Assembly: GCA_013368325.1 (NCBI GenBank)
Contig: JAACJK010000113.1
Coordinates: 558,001-622,000 of the forward strand
Length of the DNA: 64,000 bases
Reading direction: 5' to 3'
DNA from: Ephemerocybe angulata
Lineage: Eukaryota > Basidiomycota > Agaricomycetes > Agaricales > Psathyrellaceae
The notes beneath the pieces are model-generated. The model ran no database searches. It was not told where the DNA came from and saw only the letters and a program-made list of their open reading frames with translations. Positions within the stretch are counted from its first letter, which is position 1; every line of letters begins with the position of its first letter. Below are positions 45,121 through 55,970 of this stretch, piece after piece. A program made the translations under genes and the position numbers.

Positions 45121-48100
45121 ATGTCGGAAAGTGAGGTGCAACAACTCGTAGAAATGGTTTGTGGATCATAGAATCCTTCCGTCTCCTCAAACTTATGCCT
45201 CCGTTTGTAGGGCGCGAGCCGCGCCCAGGCCAGAGCAGCTTTGAAGCAGTACAAAGATGTTATGGAGGCTGCGGAACGCTTCTTCGACGGCGCTTTCGAC
45301 AATGTGAAAGATGACGATGGTGATGTCGCGATGTCTCCCCCCTCGCCCAAGAAGAAGACCATTCCAGTGAAATCTGCTGTGAGACAGGTTTCGTTTGTTC
45401 TTAACCTAGCCAGGGTCGCTCAACTCTTTACAGAGCTCCGATGAGGAAGATGACGATGGTGAGGGTGACGACGGAATGTATGATAGCGACGATGGTACGC
45501 TTTCCCCGATACCGGCTTTTGGTGCATTCTTGACAGTTCACGTAGGCGCTGAAGATTTCCTGGATTACGACGACGAATTTGAGGACAATATGGATAAGGC
45601 CAACGGTGTGCCGGACGTAGATCCTTACGCAGGTGAGAGGCCAGCACCTCCCAGCTAGGGATTCAACAAATTTACTTGTATCCAGGCATCTTCTTCTCCA
45701 AGGACCGTCGAGAAGAAGTCATCGAAATCGAGGAAGAGCCGGAGATCTATACTCATGCGCCGAGCGGAGATACAGTCAAGCTGCTCACGCAAGGCCAATG
45801 GATGAAAGGTTGCCCAGAGAAGGGAGAGCAGAACTTCTTGTTTGGATTGTACTCTCAATTCACGGAGACTGAGTTCAAGTGCCCTCATGACTGTGGCGCC
45901 GTAATCCGAAGGAACAAAGGGGATTTCTTCGCGCTTTACGTGAGCTCTGCGCAGACCTTACCTTTGTTTGACTGCTGACTAGTTTGTAGCCCGACTTTTC
46001 GACCTACATCGATCGCCTTAGGAGTGTTGTCCGCGCCAGATGCACAAGATGTCATTCGGAGGTGTGCCTTGCATGCCGCGAGCCTGTTTCTACGGAAAAA
46101 GAAAGATCGAATAGGTCCAGCGATCCCTTGTTCCATTGCTCAGATCTGCAGGGAATCATTTTGGGAATGGGATTGTTGATGCTTGAGCAAACCTTCCAAG
46201 GCACAGACGAGGAACCAGCAAACGAGTCAGCGGAGCAGACTTCGAAGAGCAATAAGCGTCGCAAGACGGACAATGGTTCGAATGAAGACTCATCACCAAG
46301 TTTCTTGGGTCTCCTTAGTGGGGTTGGTTCGAAGAAGGCCAAGGGCGGCATAGGTTACGCAGGAGAGCAGAGGGAAGATGTATGTCATTATCTTAAACCC
46401 CTGACACTCCGGCTAACCCGACATTAGCTTACAGGGCAGTTGGAAGCACAAGCCTCTCAAAAGGCGAAAGATGAGAAACTCGGCAATTCTCTGTCAGCGA
46501 TTCGTGTTTTCCTACCGAATTTGCATCGCCCAGAAGGTGGCCACTCAAGCGATTATCTTGTTCATCCAACTGCATTGGCCCATCTCCGACGTCGATTTAA
46601 TCATATCTGTAGCACGTTGTTGCGGAACGACTCTCTTGCAGATATGTCGGATCGATCTGTTCTCTACTTTGAGCTCCTGAACTGGCTTGAGGTGATGTTT
46701 CACCTCTACTATCCTCAAACTTCTCCTTGGCTAACGGGTTCTCGGACTCAGACTATCTCCAACCACGAAGCTCTTGCCAGCATGATGGCGATGCCTATCA
46801 TGGTTGTAGCCTCTGTGAAGGAGGTCAAGACTCTCAAACGATCTCCTAAGTCAAGTGCGATCAGAGAAAGGACTATTGTTTACGAGGGAAGTGCAAGTCC
46901 TCGGGAGCTCTTGGAGGGACTGGCTATCCAGGCCCGCGCTGCTATCAAGGGTTTAGAGGGCAGCAAGACGCAGGAAACCGTCGAGGAGGAGTTGACAGAA
47001 GAGCAGAAGCGGATGACAGTCGATACCAAAGGTAAAGAAACGGCGAGCCAACCCGTTCTGTCTGATGACAACCAGAAGCTGCTCGACTTCTGTCAGCGTA
47101 TTCTGTCTACCATCAACGCCATTGACCGCTCCCTCCGAGAGGTTAAGGGAGATGCCTTCGTGGATCGCCTTCATGAATCGTTGCCTAAACTGACAACCTC
47201 GACTGGCGATTTGGCGAAGTATCGTGTGGACAATTCAACAACGGCAGAAATGACCAGGAAGATCTACATGGATTGGGTGACGAAGGCACGTTTCGAATAT
47301 TGCGACCTCTCGATCCCGATCCCCTCAGAGGAAGATGACGGGCAACCGCCCCATTACAAGTTTTTCTTCGACGCTGAGGCTCGTATGCTCGTGAACTCGG
47401 ACATTCCCAAGCGTTCTTTAGCCATCGCGAAAGAGGTACGCTAGGCCGTCTTGGATGTGCCTTCAAGATTGCTGATGAACCATAAAAAGCTCGCCATACT
47501 AACGACAAACATGCCTGTTGCGTGGGATTCGTCAATTCTCCTCAAAGTGGACGAAACCCGAGTCGATATCATCAAAGCACTCATTATTGGGCCTGAAGGA
47601 ACACCGTGAGTCGTTGCCTACCTTGCGTTTAGTTCGCGACTTACGTACCTATTTCGTAGATATCAGAACGGATGGTAAGCAGTCTCGAGCTTCGCACAAT
47701 GGCCTATGTCTTTAAGCCCCCAACTTTAGCTTCCTGTTCGACATCTTCCTTGGCCCGAGCTATAACCAGTCGCCACCGAGTGTCAAATATATGACTGTAA
47801 GTAGCTCATATTCACCCTCATGCTAGATGCTCATTCTTCTTAGACAAATGGTGGAAAGTTCCGGTTTAATCCCAATCTGTATGCGGTCAGTGTGCACATC
47901 TCTCTCTTTACCGAACCCATCTAAACTGGACCCTTTGAAGGACGGTAAAGTGTGCCTTTCCCTCCTCGGTACATGGTCAGGCCCCGGATGGGTCGCAGGG
48001 AGGTCTACACTACTCCAGGTATGCAGCACCGTTCCTCGAGGTCCAACTATCTCTGACTATGGTTGGATTCTAGGTACTCATCTCAATCCAGTCCATGATT

Positions 48101-48568
48101 CTCTGCGAGGAGCCGTACCTCAACGAACCTGGTTGGGCTCAAGGTGCAGGGACCCCCCCATCACAAGCATGTAAGCTGCTTTGAATGTGTGAAGGGTTAC
48201 ATTTGATTAACCGCATGTTAGACTCTGCAAACGTCCGAAGGATGGTGGTCAAAACAGCGGTGAGCGCACTTCTCTGCTTATTTGTCTTCGAACTCTCATC
48301 GTCGTCACGTTAGATGCTCGGCAACTTGAAGAATCCACCCGAGCCCTTCGGCGACATCATCCGGACCCACTTCCGTCTCAAGGCCAAGAGCATTTCTGCT
48401 CAGCTGGACGACTGGTTGCGCAAGGACGATGGGAAACCTTTGTCTGGTGAAGGGGCTGGCTACAGCCCTGGGAGGGAACCCGCGGGTACGGGCAGTAGCA
48501 ATGGGTTTGCGAAGGACATTGAAGAATTGAAGGCTGCCATGCAGAAGCTGCAGACGGAGGCTGCATAA
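45121..48568 (+). CDS. UBA / IBR-like / E2 protein with BIRC6-type conjugating domain
   Basis: Probable ubiquitin-conjugating enzyme of unusual architecture. The ATG at 45121 and a first intron give a UBA domain: MSESEVQQLVEMGASRAQAR, AALKQYKDVMEAAERFFDGA. An acidic linker follows. Next is a cysteine cluster CPHDC...CTRCHSEVCLAC...FHC, with the spacing of an IBR domain. A long middle region holds GSKKAKGGIGYAGEQRED and VYEGSASPRELLEGL. The C-terminus is an E2 fold: [60 protein letters not shown]. The active-site Cys (VCLSLLGTW) and lack of a standard HPN are as in BIRC6/UBE2O-class E2s. A coiled coil ends the protein (DIEELKAAMQKLQTEAA). No BIR domain is seen. Length is about 950 residues, with roughly 13 introns. 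Confidence 0.82.
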
Positions 48569-48845
48569 CGATTTACTGAACAGCAGGTGTATTGACATTA
48601 TTCTCGTAGGACGTAATCCTTTCATGAAGTATATTGGAGCTCCGTGCGTTCCATGAATTATGAAAGAAGTTGAAGGGGTCGTCGCTGTTGCGTCCGTTGG
48701 CCCGTTGTGTGTGTGACAGTTGAGAGGCTTGCATGTGATTGCCGTTCCGTTCTTGACGCGCTACCGATCCCGAGCTTAAATGTCCTAGTACCCGACACCG
48801 GTCTCAACTTATCCTACTCTCCCTTTTGCACAATCGCCCTAAAGA

Positions 48846-50193
48846 ATGAGTGACTCTGCAATTCACGCGCTCGCCGGTGCAGCTGGCGGCATCGTCGCAA
48901 TGACTGCGACTTAGTGAGTGCAATGCTAGGGGAGGTCGGAATGCCATAATTGACCGTAGTGGATAGCCCGCTCATCTTCTTGTCGACGCGTGCAGCCGTC
49001 GAGACCAAGAATGAGCCCAAGGCGAGTGCTCTAGACCACCGTGGCATTGGAGGTGGCTGACGATTGGCCTTCCAGTCCGTCTATCAAGCTGTCCTTGACA
49101 TCATTAAGCGAGAGGGGCTTGTGGGGTTGTATAGCGGGTTGGATTCCAGTCTGCTCGGAATCGCTGTTACCAATGGGTGAGTGCTCAAAGATACAATACG
49201 AATATGGAATACTCACGCGTGGTTCAGCGTGTACTATTACTTCTATGAGCGTACTCGAGAGGCCCTGCTCCGGTCCAAGAGCTCCAAGGCCCTGAGCACC
49301 TTGGAATCAATGCTGACTGGCCTCATCGCCGGTGCGTTTTGGTCACGAATACAATGGCAGGTATCTAACAGCAACAAGATAGGTTCTGCTACTACCCTTA
49401 TCAGTAATCCTATTTGGGTCGTCCAGACTTCGCAAGCCACCCGGACCATGTCCACGGAAGGCTCAGCCTCCGTCAAGAAGTTGGGCTTCTTTGAGAGTGC
49501 GAAGACTATTATCGCCAAGGACGGCCTTAGGTACGCTCCTCCCACCTCTACACAACTCTCGCAATCCTAACACGAGGCATCAGCGCTTTCTGGCGTGGTA
49601 TTGGACCTGCTCTGGTCCTGGTAATGAACCCTATCATCCAGTATACCGTCTTTGAGCAGCTCAAGAACTTCCTTATCACACGAAGGACAAACAGGCTCCG
49701 TGCAAGTGGTGCAGTCGCCGCTGCAGCTGTTGTTCTTACTGACTGGGATTTCTTCCTCTTGGGAGCGTTGTCGAAGCTTGGTATGGCTCATTACTTGAAA
49801 CTCATCGATTTCTGGTTCTGATTCCTGAACCCTAGTCGCCACCAGCTTCACCTATCCATACATGTGCGTATCTGACCATTAACTACTCAAGAGGGTACGT
49901 ACTGACCTGCTTATAGTGTTGTCAAGAGTAGGCTCCAGGCCGGTAATATGAAGTATAAGTCGGCACTTGACGGCCTCATGACGATCATCAAGGAGGAGGG
50001 CATTGCAGGATTGTACAAGGGTATTGGAAGCAAGGTCGTACAGAGCGTGTTGACTGCGGCAATTCTCTTTGCAGGGCAAAGGAGAATCTTTGAGATGACC
50101 AAGAAGGTTCGTGACAATTGCATGACAAGGCGGCGTCAACTAACGTGGACTCTGAATGCGCCTTAGGCTATCCATCCTCTCGTTGCCAAGTAA
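48846..50193 (+). CDS. Peroxisomal adenine-nucleotide carrier, PMP47/Ant1-like (SLC25 family)
   Basis: Mitochondrial-carrier-family protein with three repeats of about 100 residues. The ATG at 48846 gives MSDSAIHALAGAAGGIVAMT. Carrier signatures appear spliced across introns: YPLIFLSTRAAV, NPIWVVQTSQATR, and YPYIVVKSRLQAG, each followed by a GL(Y/W)xG segment (REGLVGLYSGLDSSLLGIAV, GLSAFWRGIGPALVLVMNP, EEGIAGLYKGIGSKVVQSVL). It ends AIHPLVAK. The order and the short N-terminus fit peroxisomal PMP47/PMP34, which import ATP for fatty-acid activation. Such a carrier would support an acyl-CoA ligase, but the ligase in this window is 15 kb away and not linked in any evident unit. About seven short introns are present. 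Confidence 0.85.
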
Positions 50194-50367
50194 GAAATAT
50201 ACCCTACAATGTAAAATTAATTGTTACTCCTACCTATTGTATAATTCATTGTAACGATTGGACTAAGTGTTGCTGTTGCGCCAGCCTCTGTCTGATGATG
50301 CATGATGGGCCAATGCGACTCGCGCTTCAGCTCGCGCGGACACTTGACCAGAACCACCATCATCATC

Positions 50368-50962
50368 ATGCCCTCGACGCTCAAACTCAACGCGGTTGCG
50401 TTCATATCACCGCAGAACCACCCCATTCTCATTCGAACCTTTTCGAAACAAGATGAGAACACTATCAAGTACCACTATATCGCTCACACCAGCTTGGACA
50501 TCATTGAAGAGCGAGGTCCTTCCTAACCACGATAATGGGTGTCGCTGGAAGCTTAATTTGACGCCCTGAACAGCAAACATGACTGGCAAACTGGGGGATT
50601 GTTACCTCGGGCTATTGTACTCCATGGAAGACGTCGCCGTGTATGGGTACATTACGCCTTTGAAAGTGAAGATTGTGTTGGCGCTGGCGCTTTCTGATGC
50701 CGTTGTGAAGGATGTCGAGGTGATAATGGTGTGTCGTATTTTCATCCTCTTGGAATTCAGGCCCCTGATCATAAGAACATTACAGCTATTCAAAGCCATG
50801 CACATGGCGTACTACTCCGCCATTTCAAACCCCTTCTTGAGACTGGAGAGCTCGATGGATTCTAGCATTGATCAATCACCCCATATTCTCGTTGGCAGTC
50901 CAAAGTGGAAGAATTTCCGTAAACGAGTGGACGAGATCGCCCGGACTTTAGGGACGTCTTAA
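50368..50962 (+). CDS. TRAPP complex subunit TRAPPC2L/Tca17-like
   Basis: A small longin-fold (sedlin-type) subunit of the TRAPP tethering complex, which acts in Golgi traffic. The ATG at 50368 gives MPSTLKLNAVAFISPQNHPI and LIRTFSKQDENTIKYHYIAH. A 55-bp intron follows. The second exon reads NMTGKLGDCYLGLLYSMEDV, AVYGYITPLKVKIVLALALS, and DAVVKDVEVIM. A second intron leads to LFKAMHMAYYSAISNPFLRL and the end DEIARTLGTS. Length is about 155 residues, normal for the family. The YGYITPLKVKIV block and the SNPF motif separate TRAPPC2L from sedlin itself. Confidence 0.85.
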
Positions 50963-51206
50963 ATTGATGATTATACCCCTTCAAATCAGTAAGCAAACCA
51001 TGCATCCTTCACGAAATGCAGTCCGAAACGACGATGGTCCCGTTGCAGGTTTTCACGGACAAACCACCCACCCGTGATAACGATGCAACCCGCCATGCGG
51101 AAATGGACCTAGAGAAACTCGTTACACACCCTCTATTGACTCAGTCTCTTCAAAGCCACTAGGTCTGAGACAGATATGGGGTGAACAAATCACTGTACAA
51201 TTGGGT

Positions 51207-54200
51207 TTACAGGCCGACTAAATATGATTCAAAAGACGACAACTCTTCGTTAACCTCCCTTGCCATCACGCGTACAACGGAGTCTTCGTCTGTTCCGGAA
51301 ATGTATCCCAACGTTAGATGCGCTCTTTTGACAAACGCCACGGAAAATGGCATTATCTGATGCCCATCTTCTATCGCTTGTGCGGTGGACCGGATTAAAA
51401 GAGCCAGCAGGTGAAGCGCCGCCCGCCTCAATGGTGGGTACTTTGAGTTCGCCGTCAAGTGGTCATTGTCCCCAGCCTGCTTCTCGACCTCTTCGAGTAT
51501 TGATTCGTCTCCTGTAGCGTCTTGGGGTTTAGTCTCTTCCTCTGACTTCAGCGCTTCCTTTGCTTTTGGCATCAATGGAGTTGGCCGGCTCTCGACCTGA
51601 AGTAGGTCGATCATTCCTTGGGCGAGATCCTCAGTGTAGGGAAGCATGACTAGGGGATATGCTCCAAGAGCATCTGCGAGAAGAGATAGCGAAGATGTCC
51701 GCAGAGTAACCGGGATTCCTCTGAACCGGAAGACTGAGAACAGGGCTGGGATCAAGATATCCCCTGGAACCAACAGGTCAATAAGGCCTCGCGAGCGATA
51801 CGAAAGGTAAATACCGAATTTCCCAAGAGTAGGACCGCAGCGGACTATTACGGTGCTGAGGGCCTCGCCTATCCTTATCCTGACGTCGAGGTCTTGCTGG
51901 GACATAGAGTCTGCTGGCATCGTTTCCAACCCACCGCTGTAATCCTTCACTAAACCTCTCAATACATCCTTGCCGAAACCATCTACCATAGCCGCCAGTC
52001 CTTGAACACCGTTTAAGAAAATATATGAGTCCTCGTCCTGGATCGACTGGAGGAAGATCGATAAGATCGCAGGAATCAAAGCAGGGTCTGTCACCGTCGT
52101 CGACTTTCCAGCTGACTTGGGCTTGGGAGTCACAAGTTGTCGTAGTAGAAGGAGGCCATGTGCACGGACAGGCAAAATGGGATCTTGAAGGAGCTTGAGA
52201 GATTTTTGGTAGATCTCTTGGGCGCTCTCCTCCTCGGCGTCTCGAGCTTTTCCCGGGGTAGTCGTTGAGGTAGATGCGGAACGTGCTGTAATGACCATAC
52301 GGGCTTCGCGGGCGATAGGTCGGAGAGCCGAAGACTCGCGGTATGTTATAGGTTCAAGCAGCGAGAATATATCGTTTAGTATTGGCGCAGTTCTTGCAGA
52401 AAGTGTTTCATGCACTAAGCGAGACGTCAGAAGAGGACAAGAAAAATGGGAAAGAGACGATACTCACTTTCTAAAACAGATAGCAGCAAATTTATCGCTG
52501 TTTCAACCATCTCATCGTCCGGTTTAATGACCTCTGATGTCGGGTCATCATCGTCGCTGTCGTACTCATCCTCGTCGTCGCTATCCTTGTCTTCTGTATT
52601 GATATCCAGGCGGTTTACTGGGGAGGTGGGGGTTTCCTTCTCGGACACTGAAGCGCTTTCCAGTACTTGTTTTATAAAGGACAGAAGCTGATCAGGTTTG
52701 CGCAAGATGCTCGACGAGGATTCGCCCAAGAGTTGAAGCTGCATCTGCATGAATATTTGCAGGTAGTGCAATGATCTGTCGGATATCAGCTCGAGTAGGT
52801 GATGAAATGACCATTAAGTACTTACTTCATAGGGTCCCCACCCGAAGTCTTTGATTGTTGGTAGGCATCCAGAACCTTAATGAATAGTTCGGATACAACA
52901 TCGCCCCTGTCGAGGAGCTTCAGGAAGCGAACGAGATGACCAGGGTCGGGATACAGGTCAAATATATTGGCATCAAGCGAATTCTGTTCTTCTGCCTGCT
53001 TCAGGTCGTCAGGCGTAAGGAGATCTAAAGGTCTGGTTTCCTGTGGTCTAACAGTGGTTATAGCAAGTTGGTACAACATACAAGGAAATCCACTCACTCG
53101 GGAATCAGCCGAATCGTTCCATCCAAACTAGCACTCCAATACTGTTCCCGCCCTTCTTGGATGAGGGCCCATAGTAGATCAACCGCCCTCGAAGGGTCCA
53201 CGATCTTGCCCCAGGTGACGAGCAGTCCCTGAACAGATTCTTTTAACCTAGGATCGGTCGTCTTCTGCGAACTCAGGTAGAAGAATAACGAATAGAGTGG
53301 GGCTATGATAGGTGAAAGCAGATTTGAGATCAATTCCGGTGATGGGTCACAGTTGGCTATTAGGATGAGGAGGTTGGAAAGAGCCGTTGATGGGAGGGCC
53401 TGCGGTTTGTCTTCGGGAGTCGGTAGGCGAAGGAAGGGAAGATGAAGAGTTGAATAGACGAAGGGGGCGGCGACATCCTGGTATTGGAATGTCTTTTGAG
53501 AGCCCAACATTTGGGACAGAGTAAAAGCCGCAATCTTTCGATACGACGCAGGTACCCGTTCAGACAGCAGTTGTATTATCCTTGGGACTATGACACCAAA
53601 ATATTCCTAACCAAGGATTAGCTTTTGTCGTTCCGCTGTCCTTTTAACAGACTTACCTGAGGCGCCATCCTCGTTGGAACAGAGACAAGAGTTCTTGAGA
53701 TCTGCTCCAGTTTTTCCAATTTTACGGCATCCCCGGAGGTCTCCTCTTCTCCAAAAACGGATTCGCAGAGGCCCAGGACCCCTCCCGGGCGGAGCAACTG
53801 CTGTGTTATGAACGAGGAGGCCGCTTTGCGTACATGCATTGGTAGATTGTGTCCATCTGACAAGATAGAGCCCAGAGCGGAGATCAGCATCGCGGGAGAC
53901 AAACTTTAGACGAGATGAGTCGATTTTATGAATGCCACAGTAACTTAAACTACATACGTGGAGAGAAGGCGCATAGTGAATGGACGGAGATGGTCGATGG
54001 TAGGCATTGCAGGGGTAGAGAGAGAAGGGGGGAGCCAGCCGAGAGGTATTGAACATCGAAGGATGTCAACTAAGTGCCTGTTCGTCAAGGTGGAAGAGAT
54101 GACGGTCGGAGACATATTTCCCTTGACTCCTTGAGGGAAGAGGATGGTCATAACTCGAGTCACGATGTTCGAGACAGTCGCATAGCTCTCATCCTCGACG

Positions 54201-54623
54201 TCAGCTTCGATAATTCTGCGACCCTTTCCCTTCACATCCACCTTCCACGTGTCGTTCATTGACTTCAAGAGAGGTTCTGTACCCCATTTGAAAACGAGGG
54301 ATATCAATGTTCGGATCTGCGCCAGGTCGCGAGTCCCCAAGAGTGGTTTCTGTGTTGCGTCAGTTGTATCGTCAAGCAGAAGGACCTTCTCAATTCTTTC
54401 TAATGCTGAAAGTGCCTCCTTCGCCGTAGCAAGTTGAGAACCTTGAAGACTCGATATTGACACAGTTGGCTCGATTCCTTCGTGGCTGTAGTAATTCTGT
54501 AGGCGTTCCTGTAAAAGGGACTGCAGATTACTGGCTGCTGAAGCATCTTCCCCCTTTTTTGACTCCAGTAGATGGCTCGAGCTCTCCAAGAGGGGGATCA
54601 AAGCATCTCGAAGGTCTGGCATT
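51207..54623 (-). CDS. Rtp1/TANGO6-like RNA polymerase II assembly factor
   Basis: HEAT-repeat protein like yeast Rtp1, which helps import RNA polymerase II into the nucleus. The ATG at 54623 begins MPDLRDALIPLLESSSHLLE; the longer frame upstream starts only with GTG. The body is helical HEAT-like repeats (for example MAPQEYFGVIVPRIIQLLSE, YRKIAAFTLSQMLGSQ). An acidic insert DSDDEDEYDSDDDDPTSEV precedes the Rtp1 C-terminal region: LPVRAHGLLLLRQLVTPK, DSYIFLNGVQGLAAMVDGF, VRIRIGEALSTVIVRCGP, and PPLRRAALHLLALLIRSTAQ with AHLTLGYISGTDEDSVVRVM. It ends SYLVGL. Length is about 1,020 residues, slightly larger than Rtp1. About six introns are present. The TRAPP subunit gene converges on it with a 244-bp gap. 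Confidence 0.82.
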
Positions 54624-54725
54624 GGGGTTGTTGTCGCGAACAGAGGAAAACGGTAAGGAAAGCAAAAGGCGCGTCGGGCGTCAGTCAAAGACTGAGTCAG
54701 CTTTGTCTCACGGTCAAGGTGCACA

Positions 54726-54758
54726 CTCACTTTAGCTCAGCTGGAGGAGCATGGGACT
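54726..54758 (+). repeat. Truncated tRNA-Tyr 5'-half copy A
   Basis: 33 bp match the first 33 bases of the tRNA-Tyr at 55128 with two mismatches, including the A box TAGCTCAGCTGG. The 3' half is missing. It lies about 100 bp upstream of the Rtp1-like ATG on the opposite strand. Confidence 0.65.
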
Positions 54759-54843
54759 TTGCCACACCCGATGATGGCCCGGTACACATCCCAGCCTCTA
54801 TCACGACCCACAGCAAACATTTTGGTTTACCTTTTAACAAGTC

Positions 54844-54900
54844 TGACTGTAATCCTCTTCTAAGCAACTCACTTTAGCCCAGCTGGAAGAGCATGAGACT
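54844..54900 (+). repeat. Truncated tRNA-Tyr copy B with anticodon/intron remnant in front
   Basis: 54868-54900 matches the first 33 bases of the tRNA-Tyr with one mismatch. Directly before it, GACTGTAAT...CTAAGCA resembles the anticodon loop and intron end of the same tRNA. The pattern suggests nested or tandem partial duplications. Confidence 0.55.
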
Positions 54901-55127
54901 GCGACGCGACATCCTTCAAGACCGACTTGTGGGTGGGACTTTTAAGGCTATAACAAGCTAAAGCTACAGAACAGGTCCTCCACTGACCACTGTGCAAATA
55001 CCGTGGGATTTGGACTTGATGCAAAAAAAACACAAAACCACATTATTCTGGGACACGGAAAAATGGCTTTCCTCCTCGTACCTTTCTTTTCTTTGGGGTT
55101 GAATAACCATGTTAATGGCTATATTAA

Positions 55128-55220
55128 CTCACTTTAGCTCAGCTGGAAGAGCATGAGACTGTAATTGGCTATGCTGACTAAGCAAATCTCAGGGTCGCCT
55201 GTTCGAGCCAGGCAAGTGAG
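55128..55220 (+). tRNA. tRNA-Tyr (anticodon GTA) with 21-bp intron
   Basis: A full cloverleaf forms. The acceptor stem CTCACTT pairs with AAGTGAG in seven perfect pairs, with the C1-G72 pair typical of eukaryotic tRNA-Tyr and A as the next base. The D arm is GCTC...GAGC. The anticodon stem TGAGA/TCTCA has the loop CTGTAA, interrupted after position 37 by a 21-bp intron, TTGGCTATGCTGACTAAGCAA. The variable loop is GGGTC. The T arm is GCCTG/CAGGC with TTCGAGC. The A box TAGCTCAGCTGG and the B box GTTCGAGCC are intact, and a T run at about 55225 would end transcription by RNA polymerase III. Nuclear tRNA-Tyr genes commonly carry such an intron. Confidence 0.93.
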
Positions 55221-55663
55221 AAACCTTTTTGCACTTTCTGAATCTCATGATCAAACGAATGGCCATTGGCTGCTGGCTGCTGTATGGAAATGGTTCTCGA
55301 AGAGAAGGGTCCACTGGCAGCGAGACGCAGGTACCCCGGCCCCCCAACCCTTCCACTCTTCACCTGCTCACGATATGGCTGTGCGCTTCTTGTCTTCTTC
55401 AACTGCAACCACCACCAGTGCCACTCTGCACGCCAACTTGAACTTGAATGCCCTCCCCAGCTGCTAGGTAGGGTACAACCTTCAATCCCTTTCAAGTTGT
55501 GGGCATCTTTTGAATACTGTGATGTGCTAGTGGGGAGTTTCCCGCCCATTTTTTCGAGGGCGCACACCATTTCCACATCGGACAGCATACATGTGAGTCT
55601 CTGCTTTCAGAATACCGCACTTTCGCTCAACTTTGTGTAGCCATACGCGCAGATACCGTAGTT

Positions 55664-55879
55664 GTGGAAGAAGTTGACTTCGACGATTTAGGACGTGGAC
55701 TGGATGAGCTAGGACTTGGATTGGATGAGCTAGGACGTGGACTGGATGAGCTAGGAAGGGATCACGATACGCGGAAAGCTACGCACAAGCGCAGCGGCCT
55801 CAAATGCTCTGATGTGGTCGCGATTGCCCTGTTGGTGGCCATCGGCGGGATTCTTCTGATGGCCTGTATGAAATGTTGA
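55664..55879 (+). CDS. Small LGRGLDE-repeat protein with C-terminal membrane segment (start uncertain)
   Basis: The readable frame is VEEVDFDD, three copies of (L)G(R/L)GLDE, a basic stretch RKATHKRSGLKC, and a hydrophobic segment SDVVAIALLVAIGGILLMAC ending KC. This looks like a small tail-anchored protein. No in-frame ATG lies nearby; an upstream exon is likely, possibly spliced from about 55590 by an intron GTGAGT...GTGTAG, but I could not fix the start. No family is recognised. Confidence 0.35.
   Translation: MEEVDFDDLGRGLDELGLGLDELGRGLDELGRDHDTRKATHKRSGLKCSDVVAIALLVAIGGILLMACMKC
55688..55756 (+). repeat. In-frame 21-bp tandem repeat, about 3.3 copies
   Basis: The unit is CTAGGACGTGGACTGGATGAG, encoding LGRGLDE. 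Copies 1 and 3 differ by one base and the middle copy by two. The repeat falls within the small membrane ORF. Confidence 0.8.
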
Positions 55880-55970
55880 AGGAGGCTTGATTGAACGTTC
55901 ACTCGGGAAATCCTTGATTGTATACCCGCAGATATGCTACATGAATCGACTACATCAAACCGCCTGGCAT

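Noticed and set aside
24000..54623. Metabolic gene cluster containing acyl-CoA ligase, peroxisomal carrier and MFS transporter
   Set aside because: These genes are separated by many unrelated housekeeping genes, and no backbone biosynthetic enzyme is present.
54624..54730. N-terminal extension of the Rtp1-like protein from 54730
   Set aside because: The extended frame begins with GTG and runs into the tRNA-like copy; the ATG at 54623 is the better start.
55266..55640. 124-codon plus-strand frame downstream of the tRNA-Tyr
   Set aside because: No domain or splice link to the small repeat protein could be shown, and Cys/Pro-rich composition suggests chance.
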